From Sphingomonadales bacterium (GTDB taxonomy: Bacteria; Pseudomonadota; Alphaproteobacteria; Sphingomonadales; Sphingomonadaceae), in contig JAAFIT010000067.1 in NCBI GenBank assembly GCA_013298745.1, positions 1-8,841 on the forward strand: a DNA stretch of 8,841 bases, read 5' to 3'. The position numbers and the translations under genes were made by a program. Below, piece after piece: positions 1 through 6,032 of this stretch. The notes beneath the pieces are model-generated. The model had not been told where the DNA came from, did not search any database, and saw nothing but the letters and a program-made list of their open reading frames with translations. The stretch's first letter is position 1. Each line of letters begins with the position of its first letter.

Positions 1-303
1 GATGTCGTCGCTTATCTTGCGCCGGTCTTCGCCACTCGCAGCCGCGCCGAATGGACGGCGCGGCTGACCGAACTCGAGGTGCCTAATGCTGCGGTCGCGA
101 CGTCGCGCGAGGTGCTCGATTCGCCGCAAGCCCATGCGCTGCAACTGGAAATCACCGCGCCCGGCCCGATGGGCGAGTTCCGCACCATCCGCTCACCGCT
201 CAGTTTCGATGGAGAGCGCGCGCTGACCGTCACAGCGCCGCCGCTGCTCGGCGCCGACAATGCGGCGATCCTTGGCCGTGACGTTCCGGATGTGGCGGCG
301 TAA
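1..303 (+). CDS. Class III (CaiB/BaiF family) CoA-transferase, C-terminal fragment
   Basis: The gene enters from the left edge, already open at base 1, and ends at TAA 301-303, so only the last 100 residues are visible; family members usually have about 380-400. The visible part fits the C-terminal region of class III CoA-transferases, which move CoA between a CoA thioester and a free carboxylic acid in the cytoplasm. The pattern is a helix of the FATRSRAEW type, then VPNAAV, then EVLDSPQAHA, then a strand with PGPMGEF and a RSPLSF segment, and near the end PPLLGADNAAIL, which resembles the closing 'P.LG.h' element of the family. The catalytic Asp lies in the missing N-terminal part and cannot be checked. 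The IclR gene starts 11 bp downstream, so the two may be cotranscribed. The specific acid substrate cannot be inferred. Confidence 0.85.
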   Translation, partial: DVVAYLAPVFATRSRAEWTARLTELEVPNAAVATSREVLDSPQAHALQLEITAPGPMGEFRTIRSPLSFDGERALTVTAPPLLGADNAAILGRDVPDVAA

Positions 304-314
304 GGGCTTGCACG

Positions 315-1151
315 ATGACCGCCCTCCCCATAGCGCTTGCAGCCATGGCGGTGCGTGAGCCCAAAGATCCCGAATATCTGTCAACGCTGGAGCGCGGCCT
401 CAGCGTACTGCGCGCCTTTGACGCCGCCCACCCAGAAATGGCGTTGTCCGAGGTCGCCGTCGTCACCGGCCTGTCGCCGGCGGTGGCGCGGCGCTGCCTA
501 AATACGCTGGTCGGACTCGGCTATGTCGCACAGGTCGGCCGGCGGTTTCTGTTGCGCCCCGAAGTATTGGCCTTTGGTTCCGCCTATCTGTCATCGATGA
601 ACATCGAACAGGTTGCGGTGCCGCCGTTGCAGGCGTTACGCGACCAGACCGGTGATTCCGCGTCTTTGGCGGTGCGCTCCGGCCGAGATATTCTGTATGT
701 CTGCCATATTCCCACCAACCGCCGGATCCGCCTGGGTGCCGCTGTCGGCACGCGCTTTCCGCTGCACGCGACCTCGATGGGCAAGGTGTTGCTGGCCTTT
801 CAGGGCGATCGCGCCATCGACAATTTTGTAGCCGAAGCGCCACTGGCGCGGTTGACAGAGCGGACCGTTACCGAGCCTGAAGCGTTCCGCGCCCGGCTCA
901 AGACAATCCGCGACCGGCAATATGATTCCGCTCTCGATGAGCTCGACTACGGCATCGTCTCGGTGGCCGTGCCGATCTTCGGACCGGATGATCGCATCGT
1001 CGCGGCGATCAACTGCTCGACCTCAACGACCCGGATATCGCAGGACGAGTTGGTGCGGACTCGCCTGCCGTTGCTGCGAGATGCCGCCGCCGCCATCGCG
1101 GCAGAATTGCGCCGCTGGCCGACATTGGCCCGCTCTCTCGCGAACGGTTGA
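315..1151 (+). CDS. IclR-family transcriptional regulator, PcaR/PcaU/PobR-like
   Basis: This 278-residue protein has the standard IclR layout and is probably a ligand-responsive cytoplasmic DNA-binding protein. Residues about 22-80 form a winged helix-turn-helix, opening with YLSTLERGLSVLRAF and with a recognition helix near SPAVARRCLNTLVGLGY (54-70). Residues about 95-265 form the effector-binding domain, with LAVRSGRDILYV (118-129), PLHATSMGKVLLA (149-161) and DELDYGIVSVAVP (208-220). The DPEYLSTLERGL opening and length match the branch that senses aromatic acids such as protocatechuate or 4-hydroxybenzoate; that ligand class is inference. The ATG at 315 is preceded by AAGGG (302-306); an in-frame ATG at 345 has no such site. 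The gene lies just upstream of two palindromes (1233-1264) and the TonB-receptor operon, which is the likely target. Whether it activates or represses is not visible. Confidence 0.9.
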   Translation: MTALPIALAAMAVREPKDPEYLSTLERGLSVLRAFDAAHPEMALSEVAVVTGLSPAVARRCLNTLVGLGYVAQVGRRFLLRPEVLAFGSAYLSSMNIEQVAVPPLQALRDQTGDSASLAVRSGRDILYVCHIPTNRRIRLGAAVGTRFPLHATSMGKVLLAFQGDRAIDNFVAEAPLARLTERTVTEPEAFRARLKTIRDRQYDSALDELDYGIVSVAVPIFGPDDRIVAAINCSTSTTRISQDELVRTRLPLLRDAAAAIAAELRRWPTLARSLANG

Positions 1152-1164
1152 ACCGCCAAAGGGT

Positions 1165-1184
1165 GGCGCGCCCACAGGCGCGCC
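1165..1184 (+). terminator. Perfect GC-rich hairpin after the IclR gene, possible terminator
   Basis: GGCGCGCC (1165-1172), a CACA loop, and GGCGCGCC again (1177-1184) form an 8-bp perfect stem that two G-T pairs could extend. It begins 13 bp after the regulator stop codon. The downstream bases are only mildly T-rich (CTTGTTTATG) with no true T-tract, so this is a weak candidate for an intrinsic terminator. It could still separate the regulator transcript from the receptor operon. Confidence 0.45.
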
Positions 1185-1232
1185 GTATCGCTTGTTTATG
1201 CGCGACAATTTGCGCTCCAGATCGCAGCGTTC

Positions 1233-1245
1233 TTCGATTATCGAA
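1233..1245. promoter_or_regulatory. Palindrome 1 of a tandem operator, likely IclR-protein binding site
   Basis: TTCGAT-T-ATCGAA is a perfect 6-bp inverted repeat around one central base. It lies just upstream of a -35-like TTGACT (1247-1252). From memory, operators of PcaR/PcaU/PobR-type IclR regulators contain similar TTCG-AT...AT-CG half sites, and the nearest regulator gene is of that type. The match to that regulator is inference. Confidence 0.65.
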
Positions 1246-1246
1246 C

Positions 1247-1272
1247 TTGACTTCGCATTGCGAAACTATATT
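1247..1272 (+). promoter_or_regulatory. Candidate promoter of the TonB-receptor operon
   Basis: TTGACT (1247-1252) resembles a -35 box and TATATT (1267-1272) a -10 box, each with five of six consensus bases. The spacer is only 14 bp, shorter than the usual 16-18, so the promoter is either weak and regulator-dependent or one box is misassigned. This is the AT-richest part of the intergenic region. It would give a leader of roughly 55-60 nt before the receptor ATG at 1337. Confidence 0.4.
1252..1264. promoter_or_regulatory. Palindrome 2 of a tandem operator, likely IclR-protein binding site
   Basis: TTCGCA-T-TGCGAA is a second perfect 13-bp palindrome with the same outer bases as palindrome 1 (TTCG and CGAA). 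The centres are 19 bp apart with 6 bp between the elements. It lies between the -35-like TTGACT and the -10-like TATATT, where a bound protein would directly affect promoter use. Confidence 0.65.
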
Positions 1273-1304
1273 GGAGGGCAGCTATCGGTCGAGAAGGCCG
1301 TGTG

Positions 1305-1321
1305 ATGCGCCAGAGGCGCGT
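1305..1321 (+). other. Small hairpin directly before the receptor ribosome binding site
   Basis: GCGCC (1307-1311), loop AGA, and GGCGC (1315-1319) form a 5-bp stem, extendable to 7 bp by a T-G and an A-T pair. It abuts the Shine-Dalgarno tract at 1322-1330. It may be incidental in GC-rich DNA. Confidence 0.3.
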
Positions 1322-1330
1322 GGGGGGAGG
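1322..1330 (+). promoter_or_regulatory. Strong Shine-Dalgarno site that sets the TonB-receptor start
   Basis: GGGGGGAGG ends 6 bases before ATG 1337, good spacing for the anti-Shine-Dalgarno sequence. It settles the start at 1337. The frame is open further upstream to 1148, but that stretch runs through the intergenic palindromes and would add 63 residues ahead of a clear signal peptide. Confidence 0.8.
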
Positions 1331-1336
1331 CTTTCG

Positions 1337-3532
1337 ATGACAGGATTTGCGATGGGTTCGCGCGGTGTTGCAACGACACGCTGGCTGGCCGGTTCCGCGC
1401 TGGCAATGTTCGCTGCGACCGCAAATGCACAGGACAAGACTGCCGCTGCTGATCCCGCCGCCGACGAGATTATCGTCACCGCGACGCGTCGCGCGGAATC
1501 GCTGCAAAGCGTCCCGGCATCGATCACCGCCTTCAACGACAAGACCATCCAGGCGGCCGGCATTGTCCGCCCGGCGGATTTCATTGCGCTGACGCCCAAC
1601 GTCAATCTGGTGCAGACGCAGAATGCCGGCACCACCTTCGTTATCATCCGCGGCATCACCCAGGCGCGCAACAGCGAGCCTTCGGTGGCGGTGGTCGTCG
1701 ATGGCGTGCAGCAGGTCAACGCCGCGCAGTTCAACCAGGAACTTGTCGATGTGGCGCAGATCGAAGTGCTAAAGGGGCCGCAAGGCGGGCTTTATGGCCG
1801 CAATGCCATTGGCGGCGCGATCATCATCACCTCCAAGGCGCCGACCGAGGAACTGTCGGGCAAGTTTACCGGCGGGATCGACAATGGCTTCGGCTATTTC
1901 GCGCGCGGCAACCTGTCAGGTCCGATCTCCGAAAACGTCAAATTCCGCATCGCCAGCACCTGGTATGATACCAACGGCTTCATCCCCAACACCTTCCTCA
2001 ACGAAGATGCCGATCCGCTGCGCGAATTCAACCTGCGCGGCAATCTGCTGTGGGAAGCAACCCCCGAATTGACCGTCGATCTGCGCGGCTCGGTCGGCCT
2101 GCTGCGCACCCAGGCTTTTTACTACAACATCGTCAACGACGTAAACGACGTGTCGCTGCCTGTGCGGGTCAACAACGCCGGCATCAACAACCGCGATCTC
2201 TACAACGGCACGCTGCGCGTCGCCTATGAAAGCGATTTCGGCAAGATCACCTCAACGACGGCTTACGACAAGGTGACCGAAATCCTCACCGGCGACGCCT
2301 TCAACTTCCTGCCGATCAAGGAATCCTTGCTCTTCCAGTTCTTCGGTTTCGACCTCAACCAGAGCCAGTATCTCGACGTGTCGGCGTGGAGCCAGGAACT
2401 CCGCTATGAATCCCCCGCCGACAAGCCCGTGCAGGTCATTGCCGGCGCTTATGGCATTGGCACCAAGCGCTACATCTCCACCGGCAATCTCGTCGATCTG
2501 GGCAAGGGCGTCACCGCCGTCTATCGCACCCCGAGCACCAACCCCGACAATCCGCAGGCGACGTTCCTGGCGGATTCGCAGGACAATTTTGCCTGGGCGC
2601 TGTTCGGCAACGTCATCTGGAAAATCAACGACCAGTTCCGCGTCGACGCTTCGCTGCGCTATGACAAGGACAGCCGCGAAAACACCACGCTGACACCGCC
2701 GGCGTTCCTGCCCAACGTCCCCGGTTTCCCGCCTGCCACGACCGGCGAAGTGCGTGAGAAGACGTTCGACGCTTGGCAGCCCAAGGTGACTCTGACCTGG
2801 ACGCCGACCGACAATGTCACCCTCTATGGCGGCTATTCGAAGGGCTTCCGTTCAGGTGGCTTCAACCAGACCGGCGTCGGCGCCATCGCTGCATCGAACG
2901 GCATCGTCGGCGTCGCCGATACGTTCGAGGCCGAAACGGCCGAAACTTTCGAAATCGGCCTGAAGACCCAGACCAGCGATCGCTTGCTGACATTCAACGC
3001 TGCCGCCTTCACCACCAAGTCGATCAACAGCTATTTCTTCGTCTTCCTTGCCGCCAACTCGACGCAGAACCTCGGCAATGTCCCCGAAACCCGCATCAAT
3101 GGCTTTGAAGTCGATGCGACGCTGCGGCCGCTGCCGGGCCTCGATCTGATCGCCGGCTTTGGCTACACCGACAGCGAAATCAAGCAGTTCCCCACCGCCT
3201 CGGTGATCGGCAACGAAGCGCCCTTGATTTCGCGCTACACGCTCAACCTGACCGGCAATTACCGCACCCCGATCACCGACACGCTCGATCTGACGGCGCG
3301 TGCTGACTATCGCCGCACCGGCCGCACCTGGTTCGATGTCGAAAACTCGACGTCGCGCGACCCGATCGATCTGGTTGACGCCCGGCTTGGGGTGGCTTCG
3401 GACAACTGGTCGTTGACGGCGTTTGCGCAGAACCTGTTCGATGTGAAATACAACGCCGAATTCTCGCCCGGTGGCTTCGTCTTCAAGGCGCGTCCGCGTC
3501 GTTATGGCGTCGAAGCCTCGTTCAGCTTTTAG
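1337..3532 (+). CDS. TonB-dependent outer-membrane receptor
   Basis: The 731-residue product is an outer-membrane ligand-gated channel energised by TonB-ExbB-ExbD. A signal peptide spans residues 1-31: R15 as the positive end, a hydrophobic core [12 protein letters not shown], and likely cleavage after A-N-A before QD. A TonB box DEIIVT (43-48) follows, then a plug domain to about 170 with RGI (105-107), VVVDGV (119-124) and [20 protein letters not shown] (142-161). A 22-strand barrel fills the rest, with late motifs such as [14 protein letters not shown] and ending in a terminal Phe (SFSF), as expected for BAM assembly. I see no extra N-terminal signalling domain, so it is probably not a FecA-type transducer. 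Sphingomonads use many such receptors for organic substrates; DdvT, for a lignin-derived biaryl in Sphingobium SYK-6, is a known example. Its place at the head of a catabolic-looking operon suggests substrate uptake rather than iron, but no siderophore or substrate marker is visible. Confidence 0.92.
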   Translation: MTGFAMGSRGVATTRWLAGSALAMFAATANAQDKTAAADPAADEIIVTATRRAESLQSVPASITAFNDKTIQAAGIVRPADFIALTPNVNLVQTQNAGTTFVIIRGITQARNSEPSVAVVVDGVQQVNAAQFNQELVDVAQIEVLKGPQGGLYGRNAIGGAIIITSKAPTEELSGKFTGGIDNGFGYFARGNLSGPISENVKFRIASTWYDTNGFIPNTFLNEDADPLREFNLRGNLLWEATPELTVDLRGSVGLLRTQAFYYNIVNDVNDVSLPVRVNNAGINNRDLYNGTLRVAYESDFGKITSTTAYDKVTEILTGDAFNFLPIKESLLFQFFGFDLNQSQYLDVSAWSQELRYESPADKPVQVIAGAYGIGTKRYISTGNLVDLGKGVTAVYRTPSTNPDNPQATFLADSQDNFAWALFGNVIWKINDQFRVDASLRYDKDSRENTTLTPPAFLPNVPGFPPATTGEVREKTFDAWQPKVTLTWTPTDNVTLYGGYSKGFRSGGFNQTGVGAIAASNGIVGVADTFEAETAETFEIGLKTQTSDRLLTFNAAAFTTKSINSYFFVFLAANSTQNLGNVPETRINGFEVDATLRPLPGLDLIAGFGYTDSEIKQFPTASVIGNEAPLISRYTLNLTGNYRTPITDTLDLTARADYRRTGRTWFDVENSTSRDPIDLVDARLGVASDNWSLTAFAQNLFDVKYNAEFSPGGFVFKARPRRYGVEASFSF

Positions 3533-3535
3533 GAG
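3531..3535 (+). promoter_or_regulatory. Shine-Dalgarno of wrbA overlapping the receptor stop codon
   Basis: The receptor stop TAG (3530-3532) runs into AGGAG (3531-3535), with five bases before ATG 3541. The overlap suggests that ribosomes finishing the receptor reinitiate on wrbA. The same arrangement recurs at 4141-4147, where the wrbA stop TAA runs into AAGGAG for the next gene. Confidence 0.75.
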
Positions 3536-3540
3536 TCACC

Positions 3541-4143
3541 ATGGCCCGCGTTCTCGTCCTTTACTATTCCAGCTACGGCCACGTCGAAACGCTGGCGCAC
3601 GCCATCGCCGCCGGCGCCGGTGAAGTGTCGGGTGTCGAGGTGACGGTCAAGCGGGTGCCCGAACTGGTGCCGGATGACGTCGCCAAGGCCTCGGGCCTCA
3701 AGACCGCGCAGGATGCTGCGTTCGCCACGCCCGGCGAACTCGGCGATTATGATGCGATCATCGTTGGTTCGCCGACACGCTTCGGCAACATGGCGGCGCA
3801 GATGCGCAACTTCCTCGATCAAACGGGGGGCCTGTGGGCTACCGGCGCGCTCGTTGGCAAAATTGGCAGTGCCTTTTGCGCCACGGCGAGCCAACATGGC
3901 GGCCAGGAAACCACGCTGACCAGCATGCACACCACATTGCTGCACCATGGCATGATCATCGTCGGCCTGCCCTATAGCTGGTCGGGCAACACGACGATGG
4001 ACGGCATTTCCGGCGGCACGCCGTATGGTATCACGACCATTACCGGGGGTGACGGCAGCCGCATGCCATCGGAAAACGAGCTTGCCGGCGCGCGCTTCCA
4101 GGGACGCCATGTCGCCGGCATCGCTACAAAGCTCTTCGGCTAA
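3541..4143 (+). CDS. wrbA: NAD(P)H:quinone oxidoreductase, WrbA type (flavodoxin-like)
   Basis: The 200-residue protein matches E. coli WrbA (198 residues) as I recall it along its whole length. The family are cytoplasmic FMN proteins, often tetrameric, that reduce quinones by two electrons with NAD(P)H and so avoid semiquinones. The FMN phosphate loop is [10 protein letters not shown] (8-17). The isoalloxazine loop is [12 protein letters not shown] (77-88) followed by FLDQTGGLW (91-99). [13 protein letters not shown] (133-145) carries the His near the flavin, and [17 protein letters not shown] (158-174) closes the site. The start is set by AGGAG overlapping the receptor stop. p-Benzoquinone reductases of nitrophenol pathways (PnpB type) belong to the same family, so in this operon it may reduce a quinone pathway intermediate; general oxidative-stress protection is the alternative. 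Assignment to the family is secure, the physiological quinone is unknown. Confidence 0.93.
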   Translation: MARVLVLYYSSYGHVETLAHAIAAGAGEVSGVEVTVKRVPELVPDDVAKASGLKTAQDAAFATPGELGDYDAIIVGSPTRFGNMAAQMRNFLDQTGGLWATGALVGKIGSAFCATASQHGGQETTLTSMHTTLLHHGMIIVGLPYSWSGNTTMDGISGGTPYGITTITGGDGSRMPSENELAGARFQGRHVAGIATKLFG

Positions 4144-4155
4144 GGAGATATCTTC

Positions 4156-4704
4156 ATGAGCATCAAGCGCAGGCCCGGCCGGTTGCATCACACGGCCTAT
4201 GTGACCAAGGACCTGGAAGCGACGCGCGCCTTTTATGAAGACGTCATCGGCCTGCCGCTGATCGCCACTTACACCGAAATGGACGAGCTGTTCGGCAAGG
4301 AACGGACCTATTGCCATTGTTTCTTCGAGCTTGCCGATGGATCGGCGCTGGCATTCTTCCAATTCGCCAATCCCGATGATCAGGCTGAATTCGGACCGGA
4401 TATCCCATCGTCGCCCTTCATCCACATTGCCCTGCATGTCGACAAGGACACCCAAGCCGAGCTTGAGGCGCGCATCGCCGCCGCTGGCATTGTCGAGCCT
4501 GCAACCTATGTTCTCGAACATGGCTATTGCCGCTCGGTCTATGTCACTGATCCCAACGGCATGATCCTCGAATTCACCTATGATACGCCTGCGGCCATGG
4601 CGCCCGAGGTCGACGCCGAGCGCCGTGCGACCGCCAAGGCGGAACTGGCTCGCTGGCTGGCCGGGGATCATCACAACAACAATCCCTATCGCCACGCGGC
4701 TTGA
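4156..4704 (+). CDS. VOC-superfamily protein with intact metal site, possible ring-cleavage dioxygenase-like enzyme
   Basis: This 182-residue protein of the glyoxalase / extradiol dioxygenase fold has two beta-alpha-beta-beta-beta modules. The first is about residues 10-70 (LHHTAYVTKDLEATRAFYED, then FFELADGSALAFFQF), the second about 86-142. The expected metal ligands are visible: H12 in LHHTAYV, H90 in FIHIALHV and E139 in GMILEF. The tail (150-182) is a charged, Ala-rich helix ending in DHHNNNPYRH. The FFELADGSALAFF pattern resembles proteins often labelled biphenyl-diol dioxygenase III-related; at this size it is far shorter than two-domain extradiol dioxygenases of about 300 residues, so ring cleavage is only a possibility. 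An isomerase, lyase or glyoxalase role is equally allowed. AAGGAG (4142-4147) overlaps the wrbA stop and lies 8 bases before the ATG. Its stop TGA overlaps the proposed TTG start of the next gene. Confidence 0.85.
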   Translation: MSIKRRPGRLHHTAYVTKDLEATRAFYEDVIGLPLIATYTEMDELFGKERTYCHCFFELADGSALAFFQFANPDDQAEFGPDIPSSPFIHIALHVDKDTQAELEARIAAAGIVEPATYVLEHGYCRSVYVTDPNGMILEFTYDTPAAMAPEVDAERRATAKAELARWLAGDHHNNNPYRHAA

Positions 4705-5546
4705 TCCCGGCGTCAGCACCGGATTGCAGTAACACCGCCGTGGTCCCGGTCCCCCGGTGGCCGGGTGGTGTTGTTAAACGCGTCGCCGTCCCTGGCGGCG
4801 ATCTGGTGGTCGAGACGTTGGGTGCAGGGCCACCGCTGCTGCTGCTTCACGGCTGGACCCTGGATCGCCGGATGTGGCTGCCTCAGCTGCCCTTGGCCCG
4901 CCACTTCACGCTTGTCGGTGTCGATCGACGGGGCTTCGGCCAATCGACGGCGCCCCCGGATCTTGTCAGTGAGCCTGATGATGTGCTGCACATTGCCGAT
5001 GCGCTGAACCTTGATCGCTTTCATCTCGTCGGCATGTCGCAAAGCGGCCGCGTGGCGCTTGCCGTTGCTACCAGGGTCGCGGACAGGCTGCTGTCATTGA
5101 CTCTGCAGGGAACGGCACTTGATGGCGTTCCAGGCGATGATGAGCAGGTACCGATTGCCGCGATGACGGCCGCGTCGCGATCGGGTGATCTGTCAGGGAT
5201 GCGCAATATGGTTGAGGACCATCATCTGATGCAGCCGGTCAACCCGGCCGGCACCGTGCTCGCCGCTGCCATGCTGGCGGACTATGATGGCCGTGATCTG
5301 CTGGTGCAGGGGCAAGGCCTGCCTGCCTATGCCGACACGATTGTCGGGGCGTCATTCCCGGTGACGGCGATCGTTGGCAGCGAGGATACCCCCAGGCGGC
5401 GCGTCAATGCTCAGGCGCTCGCCCAAGCCGGTGCCAAAATGATCCTGCTGCCGGGGGCAGGGCATCTGTGCAACATCGACGGCCCAGATGCGTTCAATGC
5501 CGCGATTCTTACGCATCATTCGGCACTGCCCAGATTGTCAGCGTGA
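4701..5546 (+). CDS. Alpha/beta-hydrolase fold protein
   Basis: From the TTG at 4701 the product is 281 residues, a usual size. The oxyanion-loop motif is LLLLHGWTLDRRMW (46-59), followed by LVGVDRRGFGQS (71-82). The nucleophile elbow is LVGMSQSGRVAL with Ser113. The acid is probably D229 (IVGSEDTP) and the base H255 (PGAGHLC). A helical cap lies at about 145-210. The fifth elbow position is Ser rather than the usual Gly. The start is uncertain: TTG 4701 overlaps the previous stop (TTGA) and GTG 4740 is in frame, and neither has a good Shine-Dalgarno; family similarity begins only near residue 25. Relatives cleave esters, lactones or C-C bonds of meta-cleavage products. Its place behind a VOC enzyme and a quinone reductase fits a hydrolytic step in a degradation pathway, but the substrate is unknown. 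Confidence 0.85.
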   Translation: MIPASAPDCSNTAVVPVPRWPGGVVKRVAVPGGDLVVETLGAGPPLLLLHGWTLDRRMWLPQLPLARHFTLVGVDRRGFGQSTAPPDLVSEPDDVLHIADALNLDRFHLVGMSQSGRVALAVATRVADRLLSLTLQGTALDGVPGDDEQVPIAAMTAASRSGDLSGMRNMVEDHHLMQPVNPAGTVLAAAMLADYDGRDLLVQGQGLPAYADTIVGASFPVTAIVGSEDTPRRRVNAQALAQAGAKMILLPGAGHLCNIDGPDAFNAAILTHHSALPRLSA

Positions 5547-5549
5547 CTC

Positions 5550-5567
5550 TGCCGCGCCTTGGCGGCA
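5550..5567 (+). terminator. Hairpin shortly after the hydrolase gene, possible attenuator or weak terminator
   Basis: TGCCGC (5550-5555), loop GCCTTG, GCGGCA (5562-5567) form a 6-bp stem starting 4 bases after the stop codon. An outer pair CTCTGCC (5547-5553) and GGCAGAG (5582-5588) could form a competing, larger structure. There is no T-tract. It lies in the only sizeable gap (72 bp) within the operon and could reduce readthrough into the second VOC gene. Confidence 0.3.
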
Positions 5568-5605
5568 CTGCACTTCCGGCAGGCAGAGGCCTGTGGGCCA
5601 ATAAC

Positions 5606-5612
5606 AAGGGGA
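5606..5612 (+). promoter_or_regulatory. Shine-Dalgarno that sets the second VOC start
   Basis: AAGGGGA ends 6 bases before ATG 5619. It favours that ATG over an in-frame TTG at 5559, which would add 20 residues unlike the VOC fold and would lie inside the upstream hairpin. Confidence 0.75.
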
Positions 5613-5618
5613 CAGGCG

Positions 5619-5993
5619 ATGTTTTCGCACATCATGATCGGCACCAATGATCTGCCGCGCGCCAAGGCATTTTACGACAAGCTGCTCGGGGCGATCGGCA
5701 TCGCGCCGTCGATCGTCGACAATCACCGCATCTTCTTCATGACGCCGACCGGCATTTTTTCGGTATCGCTGCCGATTAACGGCGAGCCAGCAACTGTAGG
5801 CAATGGCAGCACGGTGGGTTTTGCCGTGGCGTCGCCGGAGCAGGCCGATGCCTGGCACGCCGCAGGCGTCGCGGCAGGCGGCACGACGTGCGAAGATCCG
5901 CCTGGCGTGCGCGAAGGCTCTGTCGGCAAGCTTTATCTCGCCTATCTGCGCGATCCCGATGGCAACAAGTTGTGCGCGCTGCACCGCATGTGA
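5619..5993 (+). CDS. Small VOC-superfamily protein with incomplete metal site
   Basis: This 124-residue protein is a complete small VOC (glyoxalase/bleomycin-resistance fold) unit. Module one opens with FSHIMIGTNDLPRAKAFYDK (2-21) and includes FFMTPTGIFSVSLPING. Module two covers STVGFAVASPEQADAWHAAG (64-83) and ends LYLAYLRDPDGNKLCALHR. The cysteine-proline segment TTCEDPPGVREG (89-100) is typical of a widespread uncharacterised subfamily of about this length. Of the usual ligands H4 is present, but the position of the second His is T65 and that of the final Glu is C119, so a classical metal centre is unlikely unless other residues substitute. It may bind rather than transform a small molecule. 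It follows the hydrolase on the same strand after 72 bp with a hairpin between them, so it could be the last operon gene or separately expressed. It converges with tspO. Confidence 0.85.
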   Translation: MFSHIMIGTNDLPRAKAFYDKLLGAIGIAPSIVDNHRIFFMTPTGIFSVSLPINGEPATVGNGSTVGFAVASPEQADAWHAAGVAAGGTTCEDPPGVREGSVGKLYLAYLRDPDGNKLCALHRM

Positions 5994-5998
5994 TGCAG

Positions 5999-6032
5999 GT
6001 CCGCCTCAGCCCGTGCGCGGGTTGAGGCGGAC
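5999..6032. terminator. Long hairpin between convergent VOC and tspO genes, likely bidirectional terminator
   Basis: The arm GTCCGCCTCAGCCCG (5999-6013), loop TGCG, and CGGGTTGAGGCGGAC (6018-6032) give a 15-bp stem with one non-Watson-Crick position (6009/6022). That position is a G-U wobble in plus-strand RNA but an A-C mismatch in minus-strand RNA, so the structure is tighter for the VOC transcript. It starts 6 bp after the VOC stop and overlaps the last codons and stop of tspO. No U-tract follows on either strand, which is common in high-GC genomes, so termination efficiency is uncertain. Confidence 0.65.

Noticed and set aside
1148..1336. N-terminal extension of the TonB receptor by 63 residues
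   Set aside because: It has no signal-peptide logic, crosses the palindromes and promoter region, and a strong Shine-Dalgarno with a clear signal peptide marks the start at 1337.
3529..4719. Long open frame of 396 codons on the minus strand across wrbA and the first VOC gene
   Set aside because: It lies entirely opposite two well-recognised genes and its translation shows no family motif; it follows from high-GC codon bias in the real genes.
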